Source: Costus lasius (taxonomy: Eukaryota > Streptophyta > Magnoliopsida > Zingiberales > Costaceae). From it: a DNA stretch of 64,000 nt. Positions within the stretch are counted from its first letter, which is position 1. Each line of letters starts with the position of its first letter. Shown here one piece after another: positions 13,565 through 26,633 of the stretch. The notes beneath the pieces were generated by a model, which ran no database searches, was not told the DNA's origin, and worked only from the letters and a program-made list of their open reading frames with translations. Both the position numbers and the translations under genes were made by a program. The stretch lies in contig JANVAS020000231.1 in NCBI GenBank assembly GCA_027563935.2, forward strand, positions 10,806,001 through 10,870,000, given 5' to 3'.

Positions 13565-16500
13565 TCAAATATGGATCATAATCAAGATCAATATCCTCAT
13601 CATTAAAAGATCAAGATAAAGATAAATATTAATATCAAGATTGAAAATCAATATTACTACAGAGAACAAAATCGAGTTTAAGAAGAATATTAGGAGTAAG
13701 ATAAATATGAAGATTAGAAGATTAAAACCGAAATCTGAGATCAAAATGAAGATGAAGATAATTATCAAGAATAGGATCAATGTTATAATTAAGAATGAGA
13801 ATAAGATTAATAACAATTAGAGCTCATAACCGAGTTCAAAATTTTCATCATGATTAAATCAATATCAATATCAATAAAAATATTAAGATTAAAGACCAAG
13901 ATTACAAACAAGATCAAAATCGAGTTTAAGATTAAGATTAAAAAGAAGATAAAGATGAATATCATAAGAAGAAGTTTGAAAAAATGATTAAAATCATGAT
14001 CAACATCATGATCATGGACAAAATCAATATTAAATTAATATTGCAAAATGATAAATATCAAATATGGATCATAATCAAGATCAATATCCTCATCATTAAA
14101 AGATCAAGATGAAGATAAATATTAATATCAAGAATGAAAATCAATATTACCACAGAGATCAAAATCGAGTTTAAGATGAATATTAGGAGTAAGATAAAGT
14201 TGAAGATTATAAGATTAAAACTGAAATCGAAGATCAAAATGAAGATGAAGATAATTATCAAGAATAAGATCAATGTTATAATAACGAATGAGAATAAGAT
14301 TAACAACAATTAAAGCTCATAATCGAGTTCAAAATTTTCATTATGATTAGATCAATATCAATATCAATAAAAATATTAAGATTAAAGAACAAGATTACAA
14401 ACAAGATCAAAATCAAGTTTAAGATTAAGATTAAAAAGAAGATAAAGATAAATATCATAAGATAAAGTTTGAAAAAATGATTAAAATCATGATCAACATC
14501 ATGATCATGTACAAAATCAATATTAAATTAATATTGCAAAATGATAAATATCAAATATGGATCATAATCAAGATCAATATCCTCATCATTAAAAGATCAA
14601 GATAAAGATTAATATTAATATCAAGATTGAAAATCAATATTACTACAGAGAACAAAATCGAGTTTAAGAAGAATATTAGGAGTAAGATAAATATGAAGAT
14701 TAGAAGATTAAAACCGAAATCTGAGATCAAAATGAAGATGAAGATAATTATCAAGAATAGGATCAATGTTATAATTAAGAATGAGAATAAGATTAATAAC
14801 AATTAGAGCTCATAATCGAGTTCAAAATTTTCATCATGATTAGATCAATATCAATATCAATAAAAATATTAAGATTAAAGACCAAGATTACAAACAAGAT
14901 CAAAATCGAGTTTAAGATTAAGATTAAAAAGAAGATAAAGATGAATATCATAAGAAGAAGTTTGAAAAAATGATTAAAATCATGATCAACATCATGATCA
15001 TGGACAAAATCAATATTAAATTAATATTGCAAAATGATAAATATCAAATATGGATCATAATCAAGATCAATATCCTCATCATTAAAAGATCATGATAAAG
15101 ATAAATATTAATATCAAGAATGAAAAACAATATTACCACAGAGATCAAAATCGAGTTTAAGATGAATATTAGGAGTAAGATAAAGTTGAAGATTATAAGA
15201 TTAAAACTGAAATCGAAGATCAAAATGAAGATGAAGATAATTATCAAGAATAAGATCAATGTTATAATAACGAATGAGAATAAGATTAACAACAATTAAA
15301 GCTCATAATCGAGTTCAAAATTTTCATTATGATTAGATCAATATCAATATCAATAAAAATATTAAGATTAAAGAACAAGATTACAAACAAGATCAAAATC
15401 AAGTTTAAGATTAAGATTAAAAAGAAGATAAAGATAAATATCATAAGATAAAGTTTGAAAAAATGATTAAAATCATGATCAACATCATGATCATGTACAA
15501 AATCAATATTAAATTAATATTGCAAAATGATAAATATCAAATATGGATCATAATCAAGATCAATATTCTCATCATTAAAAGATCAAGATAAAGATTAATA
15601 TTAATATCAAGATTGAAAATCAATATTACTACAGAGAACAAAATCGAGTTTAAGAAGAATATTAGGAGTAAGATAAATATGAAGATTAGAAGATTAAAAC
15701 CGAAATCTGAGATCAAAATGAAGATGAAGATAATTATCAAGAATAGGATCAATGTTATAATTAAGAATGAGAATAAGATTAATAACAATTAGAGCTCATA
15801 ATCGAGTTCAAAATTTTCATCATGATTAGATCAATATCAATATCAATAAAAATATTAAGATTAAAGACCAAGATTACAAACAAGATCACAATCGAGTTTA
15901 AGATTAAGATTAAAAAGAAGCTAAAGATGAATATCATAAGAAGAAGTTTGAAAAAATGATTAAAATCATGATCAACATCATGATCATGGACAAAATCAAT
16001 ATTAAATTAATATTGCAAAATGATAAATATCAAATATGGATCATAATCAAGATCAATATCCTCATCATTAAAAGATCAAGATAAAGATAAATATTAATAT
16101 CAAGATTGAAAATCAATATTACCACAGAGATCAAAATCGAGTTTAAGATGAATATTAGGAGTAAGATAAAGTTGAAGATTATAAGATTAAAACTGAAATC
16201 GAAGATCAAAATGAAGATGAAGATAATTATCAAGAATAAGATCAATGTTATAATAACGAATGAGAATAAGATTAACAACAATTAAAGCTCATAATCGAGT
16301 TCAAAATTTTCATTATGATTAGATCAATATCAATATCAATAAAAATATTAAGATTAAAGAACAAGATTACAAACAAGATCAAAATCAAGTTTAAGATTAA
16401 TATTAAAAAGAAGATAAAGATGAATATCATAAGAAGAAGTTTGAAAAAATTATTAAAATCATGATCAACATCATGATCATGTACAAAATCAATATTAAAT

Positions 16501-17015
16501 TAATATTGCAAAATGATAAATATCAAATATGGATCATAATCAAGATCAATATTCTCATCATTAAAAGATCAAGATAAAGATTAATATTAATATCAAGATT
16601 GAAAATCAATATTACTACAGAGAACAAAATCGAGTTTAAGAAGAATATTAGGAGTAAGATAAATATGAAGATTAGAAGATTAAAACCGAAATCTGAGATC
16701 AAAATGAAGATGAAGATAATTATCAAGAATAGGATCAATGTTATAATTAAGAATGAGAATAAGATTAATAACAATTAGAGCTCATAATCGAGTTCAAAAT
16801 TTTCATCATGATTAGATCAATATCAATATCAATAAAAATATTAAGATTAAAGACCAAGATTACAAACAAGATCACAATCGAGTTTAAGATTAAGATTAAA
16901 AAGAAGCTAAAGATGAATATCATAAGAAGAAGTTTGAAAAAATGATTAAAATCATGATCAACATCATGATCATGGACAAAATCATTATTAAATTAATATT
17001 GCAAAATGATAAATA
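13565..17015 (+). repeat. A-B dimeric stretch, period 986 bp
   Basis: A monomers of the AAAGATTAATATT variant at 14551, 15537 and 16523 alternate with B monomers at 14058, 15044 and 16030. The B copies differ (AGATGAAGATAAAT at 14058, ATCATGATAAAG at 15044, standard at 16030), so this is an older or partly homogenised dimer. ATTCTCATC is shared by 15537 and 16523. A monomer at 17016 carries the same 3-bp deletion (near 17453) as the A monomers at 303 and 1285. Confidence 0.82.
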
Positions 17016-17998
17016 TCAAATATGGATCATAATCAACATCAATATCCTCATCATTAAAAGATCAAGATAACGATAAATATTAATATCAAGATTGAAAATC
17101 AATATTACCACAGAGAACAAAATCGAGTTTAAGAAGAATATTAGGAGTAAGATAAATATGAAGATTAGAAGATTAAAACCGAAATCTGAGATCAAAATGA
17201 AGATGAAGATAATTATCAAGAATAGGATCAATGTTATAATTAAGAATGAGAATAAGATTAATAACAATTAAAGCTCATAATCGAGTTCAAAATTTTCATC
17301 ATGATTAGATAAATATCAATATCAATAAAAATATTAAGATTAAAGACCAAGATTACAAACAAGATCAAAATCGAGTTTAAGATTAAGATTAAAAAGAAGA
17401 TAAAGATGAATATCATAAGAAGAAGTTTGAAAAAATGATTAAAATCATGATCAACATGATCATGGACAAAATCAATATTAAATTAATATTGCAAAATGAT
17501 AAATATCAAATATGGATCATAATCAAGATCAATATCCTCATCATTAAAAGATCAAGATAAAGATAAATATTAATATCAAGATTGAAAATCAATATTACCA
17601 CAGAGATCAAAATCGAGTTTAAGATGAATATTAGGAGTAAGATAAAGTTGAAGATTATAAGATTAAAACTGAAATCGAAGATCAAAATGAAGATGAAGAT
17701 AATTATCAAGAATAAGATCAATGTTATAATAACGAATGAGAATAAGATTAACAACAATTAAAGCTCATAATCGAGTTCAAAATTTTCATCATGATTAGAT
17801 CAATATCAATATCAATAAAAATATTAAGATTAAAGACCAAGATTACAAACAAGATCAAAATCGAGTTTAAGATTAATATTAAAAAGAAGATAAAGATGAA
17901 TATCATAAGAAGAAGTTTGAAAAAATGATTAAAATCATGATTAAAATCATGATCATGGACAAAATCAATATTAAATTAATATTGCAAAATGATAAATA

Positions 17999-18491
17999 TC
18001 AAATATGGATCATAATCAAGATCAATATCCTCATCATTAAAAGATCAAGATAAAGATAAATATTAATATCAAGATTGAAAATCAATATTATCACAGAGAT
18101 CAAAATCGAGTTTAAGATGAATATTTGGAGTAAGATAAAGTTGAAGATTATAAGATTAAAACTGAAATCTAAGATCAAAATGAAGATGAAGATAATTATC
18201 AAGAATAAGATTAATGTTATAATAACGAATGAGAATAAGATTAACAACAATTAAAGCTCATAATCGAGTTCAAAATTTTCATCATGATTAGATCAATATC
18301 AATATCAATAAAAATATTAAGATTAAAGAACAAGATTACAAACAAGATCAAAATCGAGTTTAAGATTAAGATTAAAAAGAAGATAAAGATAAATATCATA
18401 AGATAAGGTTTGAAAAAATGATTAAAATCATGATCAACATCATGATCATGGACAAAATCAATATTAAATTAATATTGCAAAATGATAAATA
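17999..18491 (+). repeat. Representative type D monomer (493 bp)
   Basis: Type D shares AATATTTGGAG and ATTATCACAG with type C but keeps the full 493-bp length (AAAATGAAGATGAAG). Most copies are preceded by a GATTAAAATCATG variant of the dyad region. Copies have anchors at 17999, 19971, 24408 (truncated), 26634 and 32057. The 26634 copy has CGAAGATC, so it is intermediate between B and D. D is probably either the parent of C before the 1-bp deletion or a B/C recombinant; sequence alone does not decide this. Confidence 0.82.
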
Positions 18492-19477
18492 TCAAATATG
18501 GATCATAATCAAGATCAATATCCTCATCATTAAAAGATCAAGATAAAGATTAATATTAATATCAAGATTGAAAATCAATATTACCACAGAGAACAAAATC
18601 GAGTTTAAGAAGAATATTAGGAGTAAGATAAATATGAAGATTAGAAGATTAAAACCGAAATCTGAGATCAAATTGAAGATGAAGATAATTATCAAGAATA
18701 GGATCAATGTTATAATTAAGAATGAGAATAAGATTAATAACAATTAAAGCTCATAATCGAGTTCAAAATTTTCATCATGATTAGATCAATATCAATATCA
18801 ATAAAAATATTAAGATTAAAGAACAAGATTACAAAAAAGATCAAAATCGAGTTTAAGATTAAGATTAAAAAGAAGATAAAGATAAATATCATAAGATAAG
18901 GTTTGAAAAAATGATTAAAATCATGATCAACATCATGATCATGGACAAAATCAATATTAAATTAATATTGCAAAATGATAAATATCAAATATGGATCATA
19001 ATCAAGATCAATATCCTCATCATTAAAAGATCAAGATAAAGATTAATATTAATATCAAGATTGAAAATCAATATTACCACAGAGAACAAAATCGAGTTTA
19101 AGAAGAATATTAGGAGTAAGATAAATATGAAGATTAGAAGATTAAAACCGAAATCTGAGATCAAATTGAAGATGAAGATAATTATCAAGAATAGGATCAA
19201 TGTTATAATTAAGAATGAGAATAAGATTAATAACAATTAAAGCTCATAATCGAGTTCAAAATTTTCATCATGATTAGATCAATATCAATATCAATAAAAA
19301 TATTAAGATTAAAGAACAAGATTACAAACAAGATCAAAATCGAGTTTAAGATTAAGATTAAAAAGAAGATAAGGATAAATATCATAAGATAAGGTTTGAA
19401 AAAATGATTAAAATCATGATCAACATCATGATCATGGACAAAATCAATATTAAATTAATATTACAAAATGATAAATA

Positions 19478-19970
19478 TCAAATATGGATCATAATCAACA
19501 TCAATATCCTCATCATTAAAAGATCAAGATAACGATAAATATTAATATCAAGATTGAAAATCAATATTACCACAGAGAACAAAATCGAGTTTAAGAAGAA
19601 TATTAGGAGTAAGATAAATATGAAGATTAGAAGATTAAAACCGAAATCTGAGATCAAAATGAAGATGAAGATAATTATCAAGAATAAGATCAATGTTATA
19701 ATAACGAATGAGAATAAGATTAACAACAATTAAAGCTCATAATCGAGTTCAAAATTTTCATCATGATTAGATCAATATCAATATCAATAAAAATATTAAG
19801 ATTAAAGACCAAGATTACAAACAAGATCAAAATCGAGTTTAAGATTAATATTAAAAAGAAGATAAAGATGAATATCATAAGAAGAAGTTTGAAAAAATGA
19901 TTAAAATCATGATTAAAATCATGATCATGGACAAAATCAATATTAAATTAATATTGCAAAATGATAAATA
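19478..19970 (+). repeat. Chimeric A-to-B monomer
   Basis: The first part carries type A markers (CCGAAATCTGAGATC, ending near 19653). From 19687 the sequence carries type B markers (AATAAGATC, ATAACGAATG, TTAACAACAATTA). The switch lies in the 35-bp or so tract identical in A and B at 19653-19687. This is the reciprocal of the chimeras at 51005 and 55436. Crossing over or gene conversion in a shared tract is the simplest explanation. Confidence 0.85.
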
Positions 19971-22900
19971 TCAAATATGGATCATAATCAAGATCAATAT
20001 CCTCATCATTAAAAGATCAAGATAAAGATAAATATTAATATCAAGATTGAAAATCAATATTATCACAGAGATCAAAATCGAGTTTAAGATGAATATTTGG
20101 AGTAAGATAAAGTTGAAGATTATAAGATTAAAACTGAAATCTAAGATCAAAATGAAGATGAAGATAATTATCAAGAATAAGATTAATGTTATAATAACGA
20201 ATGAGAATAAGATTAACAACAATTAAAGCTCATAATCGAGTTCAAAATTTTCATCATGATTAGATCAATATCAATATCAATAAAAATATTAAGATTAAAG
20301 AACAAGATTACAAACAAGATCAAAATCGAGTTTAAGATTAAGATTAAAAAGAAGATAAAGATAAATATCATAAGATAAGGTTTGAAAAAATGATTAAAAT
20401 CATGATCAACATCATGATCATGGACAAAATCAATATTAAATTAATATTGCAAAATGATAAATATCAAATATGGATCATAATCAACATCAATATCCTCATC
20501 ATTAAAAGATCAAGATAACGATAAATATTAATATCAAGATTGAAAATCAATATTACCACAGAGAACAAAATCGAGTTTAAGAAGAATATTAGGAGTAAGA
20601 TAAATATGAAGATTAGAAGATTAAAACCGAAATCTGAGATCAAATTGAAGATGAAGATAATTATCAAGAATAGGATCAATGTTATAATTAAGAATGAGAA
20701 TAAGATTAATAACAATTAAAGCTCATAATCGAGTTCAAAATTTTCATCATGATTAGATCAATATCAATATCAATAAAAATATTAAGATTAAAGAACAAGA
20801 TTACAAACAAGATCAAAATCGAGTTTAAGATTAAGATTAAAAAGAAGATAAAGATGAATATCATAAGAAGAAGTTTGAAAAAATGATTAAAATCATGATC
20901 AACATCATGATCATGGACAAAATCAATATTAAATTAATATTGCAAAATGATAAATATCAAATATGGATCATAATCAAGATCAATATCCTCATCATTAAAA
21001 TATCAAGATAAAGATAAATATTAATATCAAGAATGAAAAACAATATTACCACAGAGATCAAAATCGAGTTTAAGATGAATATTAGGAGTAAGATAAAGTT
21101 GAAGATTATAAGATTAAAACTGAAATCGAAGATCAAAATGAAGATGAAGATAATTATCAAGAATAAGATCAATGTTATAATAACGAATGAGAATAAGATT
21201 AACAACAATTAAAGCTCATAATCGAGTTCAAAATTTTCATTATGATTAGATCAATATCAATATCAATAAAAATATTAAGATTAAAGAACAAGATTACAAA
21301 CAAGATCAAAATCAAGTTTAAGATTAAGATTAAAAAGAAGATAAAGATAAATATCATAAGATAAAGTTTGAAAAAATGATTAAAATCATGATCAACATCA
21401 TGATCATGGACAAAATCAATATTAAATTAATATTGCAAAATGATAAATATCAAATATGGATCATAATCAAGATCAATATCCTCATCATTAAAAGATCAAG
21501 ATAAAGATTAATATTAATATCAAGATTGAAAATCAATATTACTATAGAGAACAAAATCGAGTTTAAGAAGAATATTAGGAGTAAGATAAATATGAAGATT
21601 AGAAGATTAAAACCGAAATCTGAGATCAAAATGAAGATGAAGATAATTATCAAGAATAGGATCAATGTTATAATTAAGAATGAGAATAAGATTAATAAGA
21701 ATTAGAGCTCATAATCGAGTTCAAAATTTTCATCATGATTAGATCAATATCAATATCAATAAAAATATTAAGATTAAAGACCAAGATTACAAACAAGATC
21801 AAAATCGAGTTTAAGATTAAGATTAAAAAGAAGATAAAGATGAATATCATAAGAAGAAGTTTGAAAAAATGATTAAAATCATGATCAACATCATGATCAT
21901 GGACAAAATCAATATTAAATTAATATTGCAAAATGATAAATATCAAATATGGATCATAATAAAGATCAATATCCTCATCATTAAAAGATCAAGATAAAGA
22001 TAAATATTAATATCAAGATTGAAAATCAATATTACCACAGAGATCAAAATCGAGTTTAAGATGAATATTAGGAGTAAGATAAAGTTGAAGATTATAAGAT
22101 TAAAACTGAAATCGAAGATCAAAATGAAGATGAAGATAATTATCAAGAATAAGATCAATGTTATAATAACGAATGAGAATAAGATTAACAACAATTAAAG
22201 CTCATAATCGAGTTCAAAATTTTCATTATGATTAGATCAATATCAATATCAATAAAAATATTAAGATTAAAGAACAAGATTACAAACAAGATCAAAATCA
22301 AGTTTAAGATTAAGATTAAAAAGAAGATAAAGATAAATATCATAAGATAAGGTTTGAAAAAATGATTAAAATCATGATCAACATCATGATCATGGACAAA
22401 ATCAATATTAAATTAATATTGCAAAATGATAAATATCAAATATGGATCATAATCAACATCAATATCCTCATCATTAAAAGATCAAGATAACGATAAATAT
22501 TAATATCAAGATTGAAAATCAATATTACCACAGAGAACAAAATCGAGTTTAAGAAGAATATTAGGAGTAAGATAAATATGAAGATTAGAAGATTAAAACC
22601 GAAATCTGAGATCAAATTGAAGATGAAGATAATTATCAAGAATAGGATCAATGTTATAATTAAGAATGAGAATAAGATTAATAACAATTAAAGCTCATAA
22701 TCGAGTTCAAAATTTTCATCATGATTAGATCAATATCAATATCAATAAAAATATTAAGATTAAAGAACAAGATTACAAACAAGATCAAAATCGAGTTTAA
22801 GATTAAGATTAAAAAGAAGATAAAGATGAATATCATAAGAAGAAGTTTGAAAAAATGATTAAAATCATGATCAACATCATGATCATGGACAAAATCAATA

Positions 22901-24407
22901 TTAAATTAATATTGCAAAATGATAAATATCAAATATGGATCATAATAAAGATCAATATCCTCATCATTAAAAGATCAAGATAAAGATAAATATTAATATC
23001 AAGATTGAAAATCAATATTACCACAGAGATCAAAATCGAGTTTAAGATGAATATTAGGAGTAAGATAAAGTTGAAGATTATAAGATTAAAACTGAAATCG
23101 AAGATCAAAATGAAGATGAAGATAATTATCAAGAATAAGATCAATGTTATAATAACGAATGAGAATAAGATTAACAACAATTAAAGCTCATAATCGAGTT
23201 CAAAATTTTCATTATGATTAGATCAATATCAATATCAATAAAAATATTAAGATTAAAGAACAAGATTACAAACAAGATCAAAATCAAGTTTAAGATTAAG
23301 ATTAAAAAGAAGATAAAGATAAATATCATAAGATAAAGTTTGAAAAAATGATTAAAATCATGATCAACATCATGATCATGGACAAAATCAATATTAAATT
23401 AATATTGCAAAATGATAAATATCAAATATGGATCATAATCAAGATCAATATCCTCATCATTAAAAGATCAAGATAAAGATTAATATTAATATCAAGATTG
23501 AAAATCAATATTACTATAGAGAACAAAATCGAGTTTAAGAAGAATATTAGGAGTAAGATAAATATGAAGATTAGAAGATTAAAACCGAAATCTAAGATCA
23601 AAATGAAGATGAAGATAATTATCAAGAATAGGATCAATGTTATAATTAAGAATGAGAATAAGATTAATAAGAATTAGAGCTCATAATCGAGTTCAAAATT
23701 TTCATCATGATTAGATCAATATCAATATCAATAAAAATATTAAGATTAAAGACCAAGATTACAAACAAGATCAAAATCGAGTTTAAGATTAAGATTAAAA
23801 AGAAGATAAAGATGAATATCATAAGAAGAAGTTTGAAAAAATGATTAAAATCATGATCAACATCATGATCATGGACAAAATCAATATTAAATTAATATTG
23901 CAAAATGATAAATATCAAATATGGATCATAATAAAGATCAATATCCTCATCATTAAAAGATCAAGATAAAGATAAATATTAATATCAAGATTGAAAATCA
24001 ATATTACCACAGAGATCAAAATCGAGTTTAAGATGAATATTAGGAGTAAGATAAAGTTGAAGATTATAAGATTAAAACTGAAATCGAAGATCAAAATGAA
24101 GATGAAGATAATTATCAAGAATAAGATCAATGTTATAATAACGAATGAGAATAAGATTAACAACAATTAAAGCTCATAATCGAGTTCAAAATTTTCATCA
24201 TGATTAGATCAATATCAATATCAATAAAAATATTAAGATTAAAGACCAAGATTACAAACAAGATCAAAATCGAGTTTAAGATTAATATTAAAAAGAAGAT
24301 AAAGATGAATATCATAAGAAGAAGTTTGAAAAAATGATTAAAATCATGATTAAAATCATGATCATGGACAAAATCAATATTAAATTAATATTGCAAAATG
24401 ATAAATA

Positions 24408-24685
24408 TCAAATATGGATCATAATCAAGATCAATATCCTCATCATTAAAAGATCAAGATAAAGATAAATATTAATATCAAGATTGAAAATCAATATTAT
24501 CACAGAGATCAAAATCGAGTTTAAGATGAATATTTGGAGTAAGATAAAGTTGAAGATTATAAGATTAAAACTGAAATCTAAGATCAAAATGAAGATGAAG
24601 ATAATTATCAAGAATAAGATCAATGTTATAATAACGAATGAGAATAAGATTAACAACAATTAAAGCTCATAATCGAGTTCAAAAT
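24408..24685 (+). repeat. Truncated type D monomer with a 239-bp deletion
   Basis: The word CAATATCC begins at 24432 and again at 24686, only 254 bp later instead of 493. At the junction, GAGTTCAAAAT (normally followed by TTTCATCATG) runs straight into CAATATCCTCATC. This removes 239 bp, including the dyad-symmetric region and one of the two internal half-unit cores. The junction shares only 2 bp (AT) of microhomology. It is the only large monomer truncation seen in the window. Confidence 0.92.
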
Positions 24686-26633
24686 CAATATCCTCATCAT
24701 TAAAAGATCAAGATAACGATAAATATTAATATCAAGATTGAAAATCAATATTACCACAGAGAACAAAATCGAGTTTAAGAAGAATATTAGGAGTAAGATA
24801 AATATGAAGATTAGAACATTAAAACCGAAATCTGAGATCAAAATGAAGATCAAGATAATTATCAAGAATAGGATCAATGTTATAATTAAGAATGAGAATA
24901 AGATTAATAACAATTAAAGCTCATAATCGAGTTCAAAATTTTCATCATGATTAGATCAATATCAATATCAATAAAAATATTAAGATTAAAGACCAAGATT
25001 ACAAACAAGATCGAAATCGAGTTTAAGATTAAGATTAAAAAGAAGATAAAGATGAATATCATAAGAAGAAGTTTGAAAAAATGATTAAAATCATGATCAA
25101 CATCATGATCATGGACAAAATCAATATTAAATTAATATTGCAAAATGATAAATATCAAATATGGATCATAATCAAGATCAATATCCTCATCATTAAAAGA
25201 TCAAGATAAAGATAAATATTAATATCAAGATTGAAAATCAATATTACCATAGAGAACAAAATCGAGTTTAAGAAGAATATTCGGAGTAAGATAAATATGA
25301 AGATTAGAAGATTAAAACCGAAATCTGAGATCAAAATGAAGATGAAGATAATTATCAAGAATAGGATCAATGTTATAATTAAGAATGAGAATAAGATTAA
25401 TAACAATTAAAGCTCATAATCGAGTTCAAAATTTTCATCATGATTAGATCAATATCAATATCAATAAAAATATTAAGATAAAAGACCAAGATTACAAACA
25501 AGATCAAAATCGAGTTTAAGATTAAGATTAAAAAGAAGATAAAGATAAATATCATAAGATAAAGTTTGAAAAAATGATTAAAATCATGATCAACATCATG
25601 ATCATGGACAAAATCAATATTAAATTAATATTGCAAAATGATAAATATCAAATATGGATCATAATCAAGATCAATATCCTCATCATTAAAAGATCAAGAT
25701 AAAGATAAATATTAATATCAAGATTAAAAATCAATATTACCACAGAGAACAAAATCGAGTTTAAGAAGAATATTAGGAGTAAGATAAATATGAAGATTAG
25801 AAGATTAAAACCGAAATCTGAGATCAAAATGAAGATGAAGATAATTATCAAGAATAGGATCAATGTTATAATTAAGAATGAGAATAAGATTAATAAGAAT
25901 TAGAGCTCATAATCGAGTTCAAAATTTTCATCATGATTAGATCAATATCAATATCAATAAAAATATTAAGATTAAAGACCAAGATTACAAACAAGATCAA
26001 AATCGAGTTTAAGATTAAGATTAAAAAGAAGATAAAGATGAATATCATAAGAAGAAGTTTGAAAAAATGATTAAAATCATGATCAACATCATGATCATGG
26101 ACAAAATCAATATTAAATTAATATTGCAAAATGATAAATATCAAATATGGATCATAATCAAGATCAACATCCTCATCATTAAAAGATCAAGATAAAGATA
26201 AATATTAATATCAAGATTGAAAATCAATATTACCACAGAGATCAAAATCTAGTTTAAGATGAATATTAGGAGTAAGATAAAGTTGAAGATTATAAGATTA
26301 AAACTGAAATCGAAGATCAAAATGAAGATGAAGATAATTATCAAGAATAAGATCAATGTTATAATAACGAATGAGAATAAGATTAACAACAATTAAAGCT
26401 CATAATCGAGTTCAAAATTTTCATCATGATTAGATCAATATCAATATCAATAAAAATATTAAGATTAAAGACCAAGATTACAAACAAGATCAAAATCGAG
26501 TTTAAGATTAATATTAAAAAGAAGATAAAGATGAATATCATAAGAAGAAGTTTGAAAAAATGATTAAAATCATGATTAAAATCATGATCATGGACAAAAT
26601 CAATATTAAATTAATATTGCAAAATGATAAATA
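24686..26633 (+). repeat. Mixed A/B segment with paralogue about 8 kb downstream
   Basis: The A monomer after the deletion has private changes TTAGAACATT (24811-24820) and GAAGATCAAG (near 24846). The same changes recur near 33192 and 33232, in the monomer anchored at 33043. The A monomer at 25155 has ACCATAGAG and ATTCGGAG, shared with the monomer at 1775. The B monomer at 26141 has the rare AATCTAGTTT (near 26248), shared with 34136. The segment is a patchwork rather than a clean higher-order repeat. Confidence 0.8.

Larger units (their letters stand above)
17999..24407 (+). repeat. Mosaic block with 1972-bp (tetramer) spaced copies
   Basis: Matching pairs lie four monomers apart: D at 17999 and 19971, A at 20464 and 22436, A at 21450 and 23422, B at 21943 and 23915. 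Private markers support the pairing. CAAATTGAAG links 18492, 18985, 20464 and 22436. ATAAGGTTTG lies just before the anchors at 18492, 18985, 19478, 20464 and 22436. ACTATAGAG links 21450 and 23422. Adjacent A monomers at 18492 and 18985 are near-identical, a single-monomer duplication. The order is not a clean tetramer throughout. Confidence 0.75.

Noticed and set aside
24650..24913. 87-codon minus-strand frame with a different C-terminus
   Set aside because: It is the same satellite artefact read through the 239-bp deletion junction, which moves the stop codon.
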